From Gammaproteobacteria bacterium (GTDB lineage Bacteria > Pseudomonadota > Gammaproteobacteria > UBA5861): a stretch of 64,000 nucleotides of DNA. The notes below the pieces were generated by a model, which did no database searches, was not told the DNA's origin, and saw only the letters and a program-made list of their open reading frames with translations. Below are positions 1-9,287 of the stretch, in pieces. The DNA lies in the NCBI GenBank assembly GCA_022360445.1, contig JAKSCV010000090.1:1-64000 (forward strand), given 5' to 3'. The first letter of the stretch is position 1; each line of letters starts with the position of its first letter. A program made the position numbers and the translations under genes.

Positions 1-500
1 CCTTGCCTTTTCCCCTTCCCTCGGGCAACCTGGCCGCTTCCTGGCTTGCACCGAGAGTGGAAGGAAGCCCCGCTGTTTCTCTTTCTCTGAGCCTAGGGGC
101 GCCGCTACAGGCTTTGGCGATTCAACCTGGCCAGAAAGACTTAATCGCGCTGCGACAAAAGATGATACAGGAACTTTATTCAGTTGTTTCTGGGAATGGA
201 TCACCGGTGAATGTTTCCAGTCTCTGGAGCAAAATGGCATTAATGGATGTATTGGCTAAAATAATCAGTTGGTTGGCCGATATTATTCGCGTAAAGATGT
301 ATCTCCCTGATGAGAAGCTGATCAATAAAGATGTTGTTGGAGAACTGAAATCGCTCTCTCGATTTTTTGATTTGCCCACTCTTTTTCGTTTAAGAGATAC
401 AGCACAGCAGTTGAGTGCTGATTCGCAAGCGACGAACTTGAATCAAGCCACAATTCTTGCTGATTTTTTATGCACGATCAGGGCATTGTCCAGTAGATGA
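1..500 (+). CDS. holB: DNA polymerase III subunit delta prime, C-terminal part (partial)
   Basis: The gene enters from the left edge, so only the last ~165 codons are seen; it ends with TGA at 498-500. The visible part is alpha-helical with no ATPase motifs, as expected for the C-terminal collar domain of the clamp-loader delta prime subunit, which helps load the beta clamp on DNA. The assignment rests largely on position: in many gammaproteobacteria holB lies directly before pilZ, as here (36 bases). The N-terminal AAA+ domain that would settle it lies outside the window. Confidence 0.72.
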   Translation, partial: LPFPLPSGNLAASWLAPRVEGSPAVSLSLSLGAPLQALAIQPGQKDLIALRQKMIQELYSVVSGNGSPVNVSSLWSKMALMDVLAKIISWLADIIRVKMYLPDEKLINKDVVGELKSLSRFFDLPTLFRLRDTAQQLSADSQATNLNQATILADFLCTIRALSSR

Positions 501-536
501 TGGCGAGATTAAAAGTTTTACAATCAGGAGAGCAAT

Positions 537-881
537 GTGGCGAACAGCCGACAAGGGATCTTGTCATTAAATATCAAGGACAAAAGCGCATTATATGCGG
601 CTTACATGCCTTATGTAATCAATGGTGGTTTGTTTGTGCCGACAGAGAAAGAATACCGTTTGGGTGATGAGGTATTTATGTTGCTCATGTTAATGGAGGA
701 TAAAGCCCGCATTCCCATTGCAGGTAAAGTGGTTTGGGTGACACCGGCAGGGGCACAAGGTGGTCAGCTGGCGGGTATTGGTATCCAGTTTAGTGAGCAG
801 GATAATGGGAGTACCCGCACCAAAATCGAAACGTACCTCGCCGGGGCTTTAAACTCTGACCGGCCCACTCATACCATGTGA
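537..881 (+). CDS. pilZ: Type IV pilus assembly protein PilZ
   Basis: A 114-residue protein that is almost entirely a PilZ domain. It closely resembles the founding PilZ of Pseudomonas, including the stretch ILSLNIKDKSALYAAYMP near the start and the ending ETYLAGALNSDRPTHTM. The founding PilZ lacks the RxxxR motif that binds cyclic-di-GMP, and none is seen here; it acts in pilus biogenesis with the assembly ATPase and FimX-type proteins. The start is GTG at 537 after an AGGAG-type site. The holB-pilZ pairing is the usual one. No other pilus genes are in the window. Confidence 0.9.
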   Translation: MANSRQGILSLNIKDKSALYAAYMPYVINGGLFVPTEKEYRLGDEVFMLLMLMEDKARIPIAGKVVWVTPAGAQGGQLAGIGIQFSEQDNGSTRTKIETYLAGALNSDRPTHTM

Positions 882-944
882 ATTTTCAGGCTGGTAGTCT
901 ATTTATTTTTTTATTCCAACTAACAATATGAGACACGTATCGGT

Positions 945-950
945 TATAAT
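945..950 (+). promoter_or_regulatory. Possible -10 element upstream of nqrA
   Basis: A perfect TATAAT lies about 100 bases before the nqrA start, in the only sizeable gap ahead of the operon. No good -35 box is seen at the right distance, so this is a weak candidate. Confidence 0.28.
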
Positions 951-1049
951 TCAAAAAGTTTGGTTGGCGATCAATGTAAGAGCGTCTCAGCCCTGAGAAC
1001 CGTCGCTATTGCATACCCACGATTTTGACAAAACACTCACAGGAATAAA

Positions 1050-2396
1050 ATGAAACTAACGAGAGGTTTGGATATTCCAATCGCAGGAACGCCTGAGCAA
1101 AAGATCGATGAGGGCAGTCCAGTGACTTCAGTCGCAGTTGTTGGCCCTGATTTTATTGGTTTAAAGCCCACTTTTACTGTTCAAGAAGGCGACAAGGTTT
1201 TACAAGGTCAAGTGCTTTTTACGGATAAACGTAATCCAAGTGTAAAATATACTTCTCCCGGTACTGGCATCGTTAAAGTGATTAATCGAGGTGAACGCCG
1301 AGCATTACAATCTGTTGTAATTGAGTTGAATGGTGACGAACAAACGACATTTCATCAATACGATCGGGCCGCATTAGCAAGTTTATCTCAGCAGCAAGTG
1401 GTTGATAACTTGCTTGACTCCGGCCTGTGGACGTCTTTGCGAACACGGCCCTATTCTAAAATAGCTAGTCTTGAGCAAACCCCCAGCTCCATTTTCGTCA
1501 CAGCAATGAGTTCCGAACCCCTCTCAGCTGAGGCAGGCATCATTATTCAAGAGCAAAAACAGGCCTTTTTAGATGGTTTGACAGTGATGAGTCAGTTAAC
1601 GGACCAACCTGTTCATGTCTGTAAGTCAGCAGGAACCGAACTGCCCATCTCAGAATCGTCAAATGTTCATTACCACGATTTTTCCGGGCCTCACCCGGCT
1701 GGCCTGGTCGGTACGCATATTCATTTTCTTGATCCTGTTACCGTTGACAAGGTCGTTTGGTACATTAACTATCAAGATGTCATTGCGGTGGGGAAACTAT
1801 TCACAACAGGATTCTTGCCGGTTGATCGTGTGGTCGCTTTAAGCGGGCCACTTGCAGTAAAACCCCGTCTTGTTCGGACCCGGCTGGGCGCCAATTTAAC
1901 GGAGCTGATCAGCGGTGAATGTGAGGACGAGGAGGAGGTGCGTATCGTTTCCGGATCCGTTTTGTCTGGTCGTGAAGTTGAAGAGTGGTCATCATTTCTA
2001 GGACGGTTTCATCTACAGGTTTCACTTGTGGGTGAAGGGCGTCAGCGGCATTTATTTGGGTGGCTCAATCCTGCGGGGAAGAAATATTCTCTGAGTAATG
2101 TTTACTTAAATAGTGTGGTGAAAGGTCGGCAATTATTCACATTTAACACCAATCGCAATGGCAGTGCGCGAGCGATGGTGCCGACCGGTAGTTACGAAAA
2201 AGTCATGCCGCAAGATATGCTTCCAACTCAACTCTTACGCGCCTTGCTTGTTGGTGATACTGATGTTGCCCAGCAGCTGGGATGTCTGGAGCTGGACGAA
2301 GAAGACTTGGCTCTGTGTACTTTCGTTTGTCACAGCAAACATGAGTTTGGCTCTGTCTTACGCCGAAATCTTGAACAAATTGAGAAGGAAGGGTAA
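1050..2396 (+). CDS. nqrA: Na+-translocating NADH:quinone reductase subunit A
   Basis: NqrA, 448 residues, is the cytoplasmic, membrane-associated subunit of the Na+-pumping NADH:ubiquinone oxidoreductase. It has the typical N-terminus ([13 protein letters not shown]), the usual family length, and stands first in the canonical order nqrA-B-C-D-E-F. The ATG at 1050 follows AGGA at 1041-1044. The stop codon TAATG overlaps the nqrB start by one base, suggesting translational coupling. The subunit takes part in quinone binding and carries no covalent cofactor. Confidence 0.97.
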   Translation: MKLTRGLDIPIAGTPEQKIDEGSPVTSVAVVGPDFIGLKPTFTVQEGDKVLQGQVLFTDKRNPSVKYTSPGTGIVKVINRGERRALQSVVIELNGDEQTTFHQYDRAALASLSQQQVVDNLLDSGLWTSLRTRPYSKIASLEQTPSSIFVTAMSSEPLSAEAGIIIQEQKQAFLDGLTVMSQLTDQPVHVCKSAGTELPISESSNVHYHDFSGPHPAGLVGTHIHFLDPVTVDKVVWYINYQDVIAVGKLFTTGFLPVDRVVALSGPLAVKPRLVRTRLGANLTELISGECEDEEEVRIVSGSVLSGREVEEWSSFLGRFHLQVSLVGEGRQRHLFGWLNPAGKKYSLSNVYLNSVVKGRQLFTFNTNRNGSARAMVPTGSYEKVMPQDMLPTQLLRALLVGDTDVAQQLGCLELDEEDLALCTFVCHSKHEFGSVLRRNLEQIEKEG

Positions 2397-3619
2397 TGAG
2401 TGGTATGAGGGCTTTTCTCGATCGGTTACATCCGCATTTTGTCAAAGGTGGTCGCTTTGAAAAGTATTACGCCATTTATGAAATGGTGGATACCTTTTTA
2501 TATACACCGTCAGATGTGACGACCCGTGCTCCGCATGTACGCGATGCGCTGGACGTTAAGCGACTGATGACATATGTAGTGCTGGCTACAATCCCTGTTA
2601 TTTTAATGTCTTGGTACAACACAGGATATCAGGCAAATTTGGCCATGACTGAAATGGGGGTCGCTGAAACAAGTGGTTGGCGCGGCGCTGTGATCGGCAT
2701 GTTAAATATCGGATACAGTCCCGATAGCGTTTTTGCGGCAATGTTCCATGGTTTTTTATATTTTCTGCCGATCTACATTGTGACCCTTGCCGCAGGTGGT
2801 ATCTGTGAAGTGATCTTCGCCACCGTCCGTGGGCATGAAGTTAACGAAGGCTTTCTTGTGACTTCAATGTTATACACGCTGATCATGCCACCGACAATTC
2901 CATTGTGGCAGGTTGCCCTGGGTATCATTTTTGGTGTGGTCATTGGGAAAGAGGTTTTTGGTGGTACAGGCAAGAACTTTTTGAATCCGGCGCTGACGGG
3001 CAGAGCATTTCTATTTTTTGCCTATCCGGCACAAATTTCAGGTGACTCAGTTTGGACGGCTGTTGAAGGTTTCAGTGGGGCTACGGCGCTCAGTTTGTCG
3101 GCATCCGGAGGTGTGGAAGCAATAACCGCTTCTGGGGTTTCGTGGATGAATGCCTTTCTCGGTACTATCCAAGGTTCCTTGGGTGAGACATCAGCGTTGG
3201 CCTGTCTGATTGGCGGGGTTTTCTTGATGTATACCGGTGTCGCAAATTGGCGGATTGTCGCCGGCGTTATGATGGGTATGGTCGTAACGTCAACGCTGCT
3301 GAATTTAGTTGGCAGTGACACCAATCCGATGTTTGCAATGCCTTGGTATTGGCATCTCGTTGTAGGTGGCTTTGCCTTTGGTATGGTCTTTATGGCAACT
3401 GACCCGGTGAGTGCAGCGATGACTAATCTTGGTCGTTGGTATTTTGGTGCACTGATTGGCTTTATGGTGGTACTGATTCGTGTCGTTAATCCGGCCTTTC
3501 CGGAGGGCATGATGTTAGCCATTCTCTTCGCTAATTTGTTTGCTCCATTGATCGACTATTTTGTGGTTAAGTCAAACATTAAGCGCAGAGAAAGAAGAAT
3601 TCAAGCATCTGTGCAATAG
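2396..3619 (+). CDS. nqrB: Na+-translocating NADH:quinone reductase subunit B
   Basis: NqrB, 407 residues, is a polytopic inner-membrane subunit that carries covalent FMN and riboflavin and forms part of the Na+ channel. The flavinylation motif SGATALS is present, with the acceptor threonine at about residue 230. Several hydrophobic segments follow a soluble N-terminal ~55 residues. The start ATG overlaps the nqrA stop, and the nqrC GTG follows its TAG directly. FMN attachment to the threonine is done by ApbE, whose gene lies at the end of this cluster. Confidence 0.97.
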   Translation: MSGMRAFLDRLHPHFVKGGRFEKYYAIYEMVDTFLYTPSDVTTRAPHVRDALDVKRLMTYVVLATIPVILMSWYNTGYQANLAMTEMGVAETSGWRGAVIGMLNIGYSPDSVFAAMFHGFLYFLPIYIVTLAAGGICEVIFATVRGHEVNEGFLVTSMLYTLIMPPTIPLWQVALGIIFGVVIGKEVFGGTGKNFLNPALTGRAFLFFAYPAQISGDSVWTAVEGFSGATALSLSASGGVEAITASGVSWMNAFLGTIQGSLGETSALACLIGGVFLMYTGVANWRIVAGVMMGMVVTSTLLNLVGSDTNPMFAMPWYWHLVVGGFAFGMVFMATDPVSAAMTNLGRWYFGALIGFMVVLIRVVNPAFPEGMMLAILFANLFAPLIDYFVVKSNIKRRERRIQASVQ

Positions 3620-4420
3620 GTGAAAACAATGTTGAAGAAATTTTTAGAAACACCTAATGATAATAAAATTAAAACGATCACTGTCGTTGCTGTACTTTGT
3701 CTTGTCTGTTCAATATTTGTTTCAGCATCTGCTGTTGCTCTAAAACCAATTCAACAAAAAAACAAGCAGGTTGAAAAGAAAACAAAAATTCTTGAGATCG
3801 CAGGCTTAATGGAGCGTGGTGGTGATGTTGATGAGTTATTTAAACAGTTCACCCCTAAAGTTGTTGAGTTGAGCACAGGTGAATATGTTGATGATATTGA
3901 CCCTACGACATACGATCAGAGAAAAGCGGCTAAAAAACCAGAACTGAGTGTGCCAGTGGGCCGGTCGGATGATATTGCAAGCATCAAACGGCAGGCAAAG
4001 TACGCAACGGTATATTTGGTGGAGCAGGATGATCAGGTTAAGAAAATCGTGATCCCTGTGCATGGTTATGGACTTTGGTCAACACTATACGGCTACATGG
4101 CGTTAGACGGTGATGGCAAAACAGTCACAGGATTTGGTTTTTACGAACATGCAGAAACACCGGGCCTAGGTGGTGAGGTTGATAACCCCAAATGGAAAGG
4201 CCTGTGGCCTGGTAAAGTCGTTTACGGTGAGAACGGTGATGTCCAGCTTCGTGTTGTTAAGGGTAATGTTGACCCCAGCAAGCCAGGCAGTGAACATAAA
4301 GTTGATGGCTTAGCGGGTGCAACACTGACGAGCCAGGGTGTTTCCAACCTGGTGCAGTTTTGGTTAGGTGAAAATGGCTTTGGGCCTTACCTGGAAAAGT
4401 TCATTGAGAGGAATGGCTAA
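3620..4420 (+). CDS. nqrC: Na+-translocating NADH:quinone reductase subunit C
   Basis: NqrC, 266 residues, has one N-terminal membrane helix (about residues 20-41) and a large periplasmic domain with covalently bound FMN. The flavin acceptor is in the motif [10 protein letters not shown], threonine at about residue 235. The start is taken as the GTG directly after the nqrB stop; an in-frame ATG three codons later (3629) is an equally plausible start. The gene lies between nqrB and nqrD with no gaps. Confidence 0.96.
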   Translation: MKTMLKKFLETPNDNKIKTITVVAVLCLVCSIFVSASAVALKPIQQKNKQVEKKTKILEIAGLMERGGDVDELFKQFTPKVVELSTGEYVDDIDPTTYDQRKAAKKPELSVPVGRSDDIASIKRQAKYATVYLVEQDDQVKKIVIPVHGYGLWSTLYGYMALDGDGKTVTGFGFYEHAETPGLGGEVDNPKWKGLWPGKVVYGENGDVQLRVVKGNVDPSKPGSEHKVDGLAGATLTSQGVSNLVQFWLGENGFGPYLEKFIERNG

Positions 4421-4421
4421 C

Positions 4422-5084
4422 ATGTCTCAGCTTACTAAAGAAATCGTAACAGATCCGTTAGTTGATAATAACCCAATTGTTTTACAGGTATTGGGTATTT
4501 GTTCCGCACTTGCGGTGACGTCGAACTTAAAAACAGCTTTACTAATGTCGGTTGCTGTTATTGCTGTTGTATCTTTTTCCAACCTGTTTGTGAGTCTGAT
4601 TCGTACTCAAATACCCAGCAGTGTGCGGATCATTGTGCAAATGACAATTATTGCATCGCTTGTCATCGTGGTTGACCAGCTCCTTAAAGCTTTTGCTTAC
4701 GAAACGTCTAAACAGCTATCTGTTTTTGTTGGTTTGATCATCACAAACTGTATTGTCATGGGCCGGGCTGAAGCATTTGCGATGAAAAACCCACCTTTTG
4801 CTAGTTTCATGGATGGGTTAGGGAATGGCTTAGGGTATAGCTTGATTCTGATTTTGGTGGGTATCGTGCGTGAGCTACTTGGGGCTGGTTCACTGATGGG
4901 AGTAACGATTTTTCAAACTGTAAACGAAGGAGGTTGGTATGTGGCTAACGGTCTTATGTTACTGCCACCCAGTGCCTTCTTTGTGATCGGCTTGTTGATC
5001 TGGGCACTTAGAACTTGGAAGCCTGTCCAACAAGAAGCCCCCGACTTTAAGATTTTACCTTCGCACAGTGAAGAGGGCGCATAA
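4422..5084 (+). CDS. nqrD: Na+-translocating NADH:quinone reductase subunit D
   Basis: NqrD, 220 residues, is a six-helix inner-membrane subunit that pairs with NqrE; related RnfE/RnfA proteins share its fold. Strong family motifs include [17 protein letters not shown] near the start and [20 protein letters not shown] in the middle. I prefer the ATG at 4422 because GAGAGGA at 4406-4412 sits 9 bases before it; the in-frame ATG at 4413 would be only one base from that site. The gene lies just after nqrC and its stop overlaps nqrE. Confidence 0.95.
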   Translation: MSQLTKEIVTDPLVDNNPIVLQVLGICSALAVTSNLKTALLMSVAVIAVVSFSNLFVSLIRTQIPSSVRIIVQMTIIASLVIVVDQLLKAFAYETSKQLSVFVGLIITNCIVMGRAEAFAMKNPPFASFMDGLGNGLGYSLILILVGIVRELLGAGSLMGVTIFQTVNEGGWYVANGLMLLPPSAFFVIGLLIWALRTWKPVQQEAPDFKILPSHSEEGA

Positions 5085-5692
5085 TGGAAGCTGCATTGAG
5101 TTTATTTGTTCGCGCTATTTTCATTGAGAACCTCGCGCTCGCATTCTTTCTTGGAATGTGTACTTTTTTAGCAATATCGAAAAAAATTGAAACCGCTGTT
5201 GGATTGGGAATCGCTGTCGCTGTTGTTCAAACGATCACTGTTCCCGTGAATAACTTGATCCTCAATGTTTTTTTGAAAGAGGGTGCGCTTTCGTGGGCAG
5301 GCCTGTCAGATGTTAACTTGACCTTTATTGGGCTCATTTCGTATATCGGTGTGATTGCTGCCATTGTGCAAGTATTGGAAATGTTTCTCGATAAGTATGT
5401 GCCTGCTCTTTATAACGCTCTCGGTGTATTTTTGCCGTTAATTACAGTGAATTGTGCCATTTTAGGGGGGTCGCTCTTCATGGTTGAGCGTGACTATAAC
5501 TTCTCTGAAAGTGTTGTTTATGGAGTTGGTAGTGGGCTCGGGTGGGCATTGGCCATTACTGCGTTGGCGGGTGTAAGAGAAAAGTTGAAATACAGCGATA
5601 TTCCAGTTGGGCTTCAAGGGTTGGGAATAACGTTTATTACTGTCGGCTTAATGTCGCTCGGCTTTATGGCATTTTCCGGGATTCAACTCTAA
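5084..5692 (+). CDS. nqrE: Na+-translocating NADH:quinone reductase subunit E
   Basis: NqrE, 202 residues, is a polytopic membrane subunit paired with NqrD; together they hold an intramembrane iron centre. The protein has the family cysteines in [13 protein letters not shown] and [14 protein letters not shown], which are the candidate iron ligands on inverted half-repeats. The start overlaps the nqrD stop by one base (TAATG). A 49-base gap precedes nqrF. Confidence 0.96.
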   Translation: MEAALSLFVRAIFIENLALAFFLGMCTFLAISKKIETAVGLGIAVAVVQTITVPVNNLILNVFLKEGALSWAGLSDVNLTFIGLISYIGVIAAIVQVLEMFLDKYVPALYNALGVFLPLITVNCAILGGSLFMVERDYNFSESVVYGVGSGLGWALAITALAGVREKLKYSDIPVGLQGLGITFITVGLMSLGFMAFSGIQL

Positions 5693-5741
5693 TCAGTAAG
5701 TATTAAGTGAAACCATTTGAGTCGTTAAGAAGGCTTATGAC

Positions 5742-6962
5742 ATGCTAGAAATAGGTTTAGGTGTTGCTCTTTTTACGGGCATTGTTTTAGTTCTCGTGTT
5801 CTTTATTTTGTTTGCTCGTTCATTGCTGGTGAGCTCGGGCAATGTATCCATTTTAATTAATGATGAAAAAGAAATTGAAATCCCCACAGGCGGTAAACTA
5901 CTTGGTGCACTTGCCGACAGTGGACTTTTTGTCCCCTCAGCATGTGGTGGTGGTGGTTCTTGCGCTCAGTGCCGGGTAAAAATATTCGAAGGCGGAGGTT
6001 CTATATTACCGACCGAAGAGTCACACATAACCAAGCGCGAAGCTCTTCAAGGCGATCGCTTATCGTGTCAGGTTGCAGTTAAGCAAGACATGAAAATAGA
6101 AGTGCCTGAAGAGATTTTTGGCGTTAAAAAGTGGGAATGTACCGTACGCTCAAATGATAACGTCGCGACCTTTATTAAGGAGTTAGTGCTTGAATTACCT
6201 GAAGGTGAGGACGTTAATTTCCGAGCTGGGGGGTATATTCAGATTGAAAGCCCGCCCTATCATCTTCAGTACAAAGATTTTGACGTACCGACGGAATATC
6301 ATGAAGACTGGGATAAATTTAATATTTGGCGTTACGAATCAAAGACAACGGAGGAGTGTGTAAGAGCCTACTCCATGGCTAATTATCCTGAAGAAAAAGG
6401 CATCATCATGCTCAATGTTAGGATTGCTTCGCCGCCTCCCAATAATCCTGATGTCCCTCCTGGTATTATGTCTTCCTACATATGGAGCTTGAAGCCCGGT
6501 GATAAAGTAACCATTTCTGGTCCTTATGGTGAATTTTTTGCCAAGGAAACAGATGCTGAAATGGTCTTTGTTGGAGGAGGTGCGGGTATGGCGCCCATGA
6601 GGTCACACATTTTCGATCAACTCATGCGGATTAAGACAAACCGCAAAATGACATTTTGGTATGGCGGGCGTAGCTTACGAGAGCTTTTTTACGTCGATGA
6701 CTTCGATATGCTAGCCGGTAACCATGAGAACTTTGAATGGCACATCGCTTTATCAGATCCTGTTCCTGAGGATAACTGGACGGGCTACACTGGTTTTATC
6801 CACAATGTGCTGTACGAAAATTACCTTAAAGGTCACCCTAACCCTGAAGACTGCGAATATTATCTCTGTGGCCCACCGATGATGAATGCTGCTGTGATTG
6901 ACATGTTACATAGCTTAGGGGTGGAAGACGAGAATATCTTACTGGATGACTTCGGCGGTTAG
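5742..6962 (+). CDS. nqrF: Na+-translocating NADH:quinone reductase subunit F (NADH-oxidising)
   Basis: NqrF, 406 residues, is the electron entry subunit. It has one N-terminal membrane helix (about 5-28), then a plant-type ferredoxin domain with [2Fe-2S] ligands C68, C74, C77 and C109, then a ferredoxin-NADP reductase-like module. FAD contacts are marked by RAYS (208-211) and the NADH site by [11 protein letters not shown] (278-288) and CGPPMM (376-381). NADH is oxidised on the cytoplasmic side and electrons pass FAD to [2Fe-2S] to the rest of the complex. It is the last structural nqr gene, followed by two maturation genes. Confidence 0.98.
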   Translation: MLEIGLGVALFTGIVLVLVFFILFARSLLVSSGNVSILINDEKEIEIPTGGKLLGALADSGLFVPSACGGGGSCAQCRVKIFEGGGSILPTEESHITKREALQGDRLSCQVAVKQDMKIEVPEEIFGVKKWECTVRSNDNVATFIKELVLELPEGEDVNFRAGGYIQIESPPYHLQYKDFDVPTEYHEDWDKFNIWRYESKTTEECVRAYSMANYPEEKGIIMLNVRIASPPPNNPDVPPGIMSSYIWSLKPGDKVTISGPYGEFFAKETDAEMVFVGGGAGMAPMRSHIFDQLMRIKTNRKMTFWYGGRSLRELFYVDDFDMLAGNHENFEWHIALSDPVPEDNWTGYTGFIHNVLYENYLKGHPNPEDCEYYLCGPPMMNAAVIDMLHSLGVEDENILLDDFGG

Positions 6963-7000
6963 CGTTTTTCTGTAAGCGGTACGCGAACAGGTTTATTGAT

Positions 7001-8014
7001 ATGGAAAAAGTGCTTGTTTTTTCATTACTGGCACTTTTTTTGTCGGCGTGTGGAAAAGAACAAATTAGCCATACCATTGTTGGTTCGACTATGGGCACAA
7101 CCTTTTCGATAGTAATTGCACACACTGAATTAGATCAAAAGAAGCGTCAAGCATTCGAAACCGATATCAACACTCTTCTTGATGAAATCAATCAGAAGAT
7201 GTCAACTTATCGTGAAGACTCTGAAGTTTCACGTTTTAATCGATGGCAGCAAACAGATTGGTTCGTTGTAAGCCAGGAGACTGCAAAGGTGGTTAATGCT
7301 GCGCTTAGGATTTCTGAGCTTAGTGGAGGAGTCTATGACATCACAATGTCTCCTTTGATTGAACTCTGGGGATTTGGGAAAGGTGAAAGGCGGCAGTCTC
7401 CTCCTACAGCGGGTGCAATTGCCGACGCTAAAGACAGGATAGGGTATGCCTCTGTTGTAGTTCGAGATGATTTGTTTGCGATACGCAAAACAAACTCAAA
7501 AATAACTATTAATCTCTCTTCTATCGCAAAGGGTTATGCCGTAAACGCAGTTGCCGATTTCTTGGAGGAGAAAGGGCTAGATCATTTCCTTGTAGAAATT
7601 GGTGGTGAATTAAAGGGGAAGGGCTTCAGTCCATCTAACCGTAGTTGGAGGGTTGGCATTGAACAGCCACTGGCGGGCGAAAGAGTAGTGCAACAAATTA
7701 TTGAAGTAAAAAACAACGCGATTGCGACCTCGGGAGATTATCGAAATTACTTTGAAGAAGATGGGGTGCGTTATAGCCATATACTGGATGCCCAAACAGG
7801 CCGACCGATAACTCATAAGCTCGCATCTGTCACCGTCATTTTGCCCTCAGCAATGGAGGCTGATGGCTGGGCGACGGCATTGTTGATTTTAGGCCATCAG
7901 GCTGGGCTTGCCTTGGCTCGTGAGGAACAAATCCCCGCCTTTTTTGTCCTAAAAACAAAAGAAGGTTTTCAGGCGCACTACACCAAGCTTTTTTCTCCTT
8001 TTCTTGTTAACTAA
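7001..8014 (+). CDS. apbE: FAD:protein FMN transferase (ApbE lipoprotein)
   Basis: ApbE, 337 residues, transfers FMN from FAD to threonines of NqrB and NqrC in the periplasm, with Mg2+. A lipoprotein signal is visible (FLSAC, lipid-modified Cys at residue 17). Family features include GSTMGTTFSI near the N-terminus, the SSIAKGYAVNAVADFL block, the acidic ATSGDYRNYF segment and HILDAQTGRP. It lies 38 bases after nqrF, which fits its role in flavinylating the pump encoded just upstream. Confidence 0.95.
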   Translation: MEKVLVFSLLALFLSACGKEQISHTIVGSTMGTTFSIVIAHTELDQKKRQAFETDINTLLDEINQKMSTYREDSEVSRFNRWQQTDWFVVSQETAKVVNAALRISELSGGVYDITMSPLIELWGFGKGERRQSPPTAGAIADAKDRIGYASVVVRDDLFAIRKTNSKITINLSSIAKGYAVNAVADFLEEKGLDHFLVEIGGELKGKGFSPSNRSWRVGIEQPLAGERVVQQIIEVKNNAIATSGDYRNYFEEDGVRYSHILDAQTGRPITHKLASVTVILPSAMEADGWATALLILGHQAGLALAREEQIPAFFVLKTKEGFQAHYTKLFSPFLVN

Positions 8015-8024
8015 AGGACATGCC

Positions 8025-8240
8025 ATGTTAGAAACACTTTTTTTAGTATTCGGAATAATGGGACTTGCCTTGGTAGGCTTGAGTATGGGCGTAATTTTTA
8101 GTAACAAAGAGCTAAAAGGGAGTTGTGGTGGGATTGGGAATATCCCTGGACTTGAGTCAAACTGCCACTGTAAAACGCCCTGCGAAAAGAAACAGCAACT
8201 TCTTCGTACGGAAGAAAAAAAAATTATTTTTAGGAAGTGA
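8025..8240 (+). CDS. nqrM: Na+-NQR maturation protein NqrM
   Basis: A 71-residue protein with one N-terminal membrane helix (about 4-25) and four cysteines (34, 47, 49, 53) in the pattern GSCGG ... NCHCKTPC, the hallmark of the NqrM (DUF539) family. NqrM is needed to mature the pump, probably by delivering iron to the NqrD/NqrE centre. The ATG at 8025 is chosen because AAAGGA at 8013-8018 precedes it; an in-frame TTG at 8004 lacks support. It is the final gene of the nqr cluster. Confidence 0.92.
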   Translation: MLETLFLVFGIMGLALVGLSMGVIFSNKELKGSCGGIGNIPGLESNCHCKTPCEKKQQLLRTEEKKIIFRK

Positions 8241-8248
8241 CTTTACTT

Positions 8249-8267
8249 GATGCCATTAATTGGCATC
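8249..8267. terminator. Stem-loop between convergent nqrM and ptsN
   Basis: GATGCCA (8249-8255) and TGGCATC (8261-8267) form a perfect 7-bp stem with a 5-base loop. It lies at the junction of the convergent nqrM and ptsN genes and covers the ptsN stop codon. There is no long T-run on either side, so termination is inferred from position only. Confidence 0.4.
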
Positions 8268-8726
8268 TATGTTATCTGCTGACTCAAGAGTCTGAATAAT
8301 GTCTATTGGCTCTGAGGCCCCCCGTATTTTTTCTCTGAAATCACTTTCGTTGAATAAACTGGCTAAAGTGGCCAATAGTTGAAGGTGTTTTTCATTACAT
8401 TCAATGGGGACGAGAAGAGCAAAGATAATATCCACAGGCTGCTCATCTGGTGCTTCGAAATCCACGCCTGTTTCTAACGTTAATATAGCGATGATGGGTT
8501 TTTCGATATTTCCAATCCGGCCATGAGGCAGTGCGATGCCTTTACCCAAAGCAGTGCTCCCTAAGCGCTCTCTACTCAAGAGTATTTCAAATATTTTATT
8601 CGGTGACAGCCGTTTTTGACCTTCCGAAAGCAGCTCAGAGATGGCTTCCAATACACGCTTTTTACTGCTGTACTGTTGTTTGCAATGAGTACTTTGTTCA
8701 TTGGTAAGCGAGGAAATTTGGTACAT
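8256..8726 (-). CDS. ptsN: Nitrogen-PTS enzyme IIA (EIIA-Ntr)
   Basis: PtsN, 156 residues, is the terminal phospho-acceptor of the nitrogen phosphotransferase system and regulates potassium transport and other processes by protein contacts. The phosphorylated histidine is H68 in GKGIALPHGRI. It is the last gene of the rpoN-hpf-ptsN run, its standard location. Between it and hpf is a strong stem-loop (8757-8788) that could partly uncouple it from the upstream genes. No rapZ or ptsO follows; the neighbour is the convergent nqr cluster. Confidence 0.95.
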   Translation of the reverse strand: MYQISSLTNEQSTHCKQQYSSKKRVLEAISELLSEGQKRLSPNKIFEILLSRERLGSTALGKGIALPHGRIGNIEKPIIAILTLETGVDFEAPDEQPVDIIFALLVPIECNEKHLQLLATLASLFNESDFREKIRGASEPIDIIQTLESADNIDAN

Positions 8727-8756
8727 TTGTGTAAATGAGGTTTATTTTTAAAGGAT

Positions 8757-8788
8757 CAACTCCTACACAGGCCTTTGAGTAGGAGTTG
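8757..8788 (-). terminator. Strong stem-loop between hpf and ptsN
   Basis: CAACTCCTAC (8757-8766) and GTAGGAGTTG (8779-8788) form a perfect 10-bp stem with a 12-base loop. On the minus strand it is followed by ATCCTTTAAAAATAAA, a weak T-tract. It may act as an attenuating terminator or an RNA-processing site between hpf and ptsN. Confidence 0.45.
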
Positions 8789-8820
8789 GTTCGAGTGAAT
8801 TTTAAAGTCGAATTATATAA

Positions 8821-9153
8821 CTAATCGCTAAGACTATTTTGATGGATTGTTTGCTTTTCTTTTTTATGATGATCTTTCATTTTTTCTTTATGTTTAAGAA
8901 TTTGGCGATCAAGTTTGGCTGTTAAACTGTCGATTGCAGTGTACATATCCTCTTCCACAGATTCGGCAAATAGCGTATTGCCACTTACATTGATTGTGGC
9001 TTCCGCTTTTTGACGAAGTTTTTCTACACTGAGAATTACATTCGTCTTAGTCACATTATCAAAGTGCTTTTCAAGCTTGCTCATTTTGGATGAGACATAA
9101 TTTTTAAGTGAATCTGTCAGTTCTAAATGGTGACCAGTGACTACTAGATTCAT
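8821..9153 (-). CDS. hpf: Ribosome hibernation promoting factor
   Basis: A 110-residue protein of the HPF/YfiA family (short form). It starts MNLVVTGHHLELTDSLKNYV and has the characteristic beta-alpha-beta layout. It binds the 30S decoding region in stationary phase and promotes 100S dimers of inactive ribosomes. It lies between rpoN and ptsN, the classical order. The ATG at 9153 follows a GGAGA site. The gap to rpoN is 134 bases and contains the palindrome GCCGATTCGGC near 9187. Confidence 0.94.
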   Translation of the reverse strand: MNLVVTGHHLELTDSLKNYVSSKMSKLEKHFDNVTKTNVILSVEKLRQKAEATINVSGNTLFAESVEEDMYTAIDSLTAKLDRQILKHKEKMKDHHKKEKQTIHQNSLSD

Positions 9154-9287
9154 ACTTTTCTCCTTCGTTTGATGTGAATCGAATGGGCCGATTCGGCTTT
9201 TCTAAGAGACGTCGCATATTGGAATAAACAGTTATGGGTCATGATTATCCTCCCTTATGTGAGAGTGGATTTTTATTGTCATCATGA

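Noticed and set aside
3022-3522. 166-codon open frame on the minus strand
   Set aside because: It lies wholly opposite nqrB, a certain membrane-protein gene; the frame is a shadow of its codon pattern.
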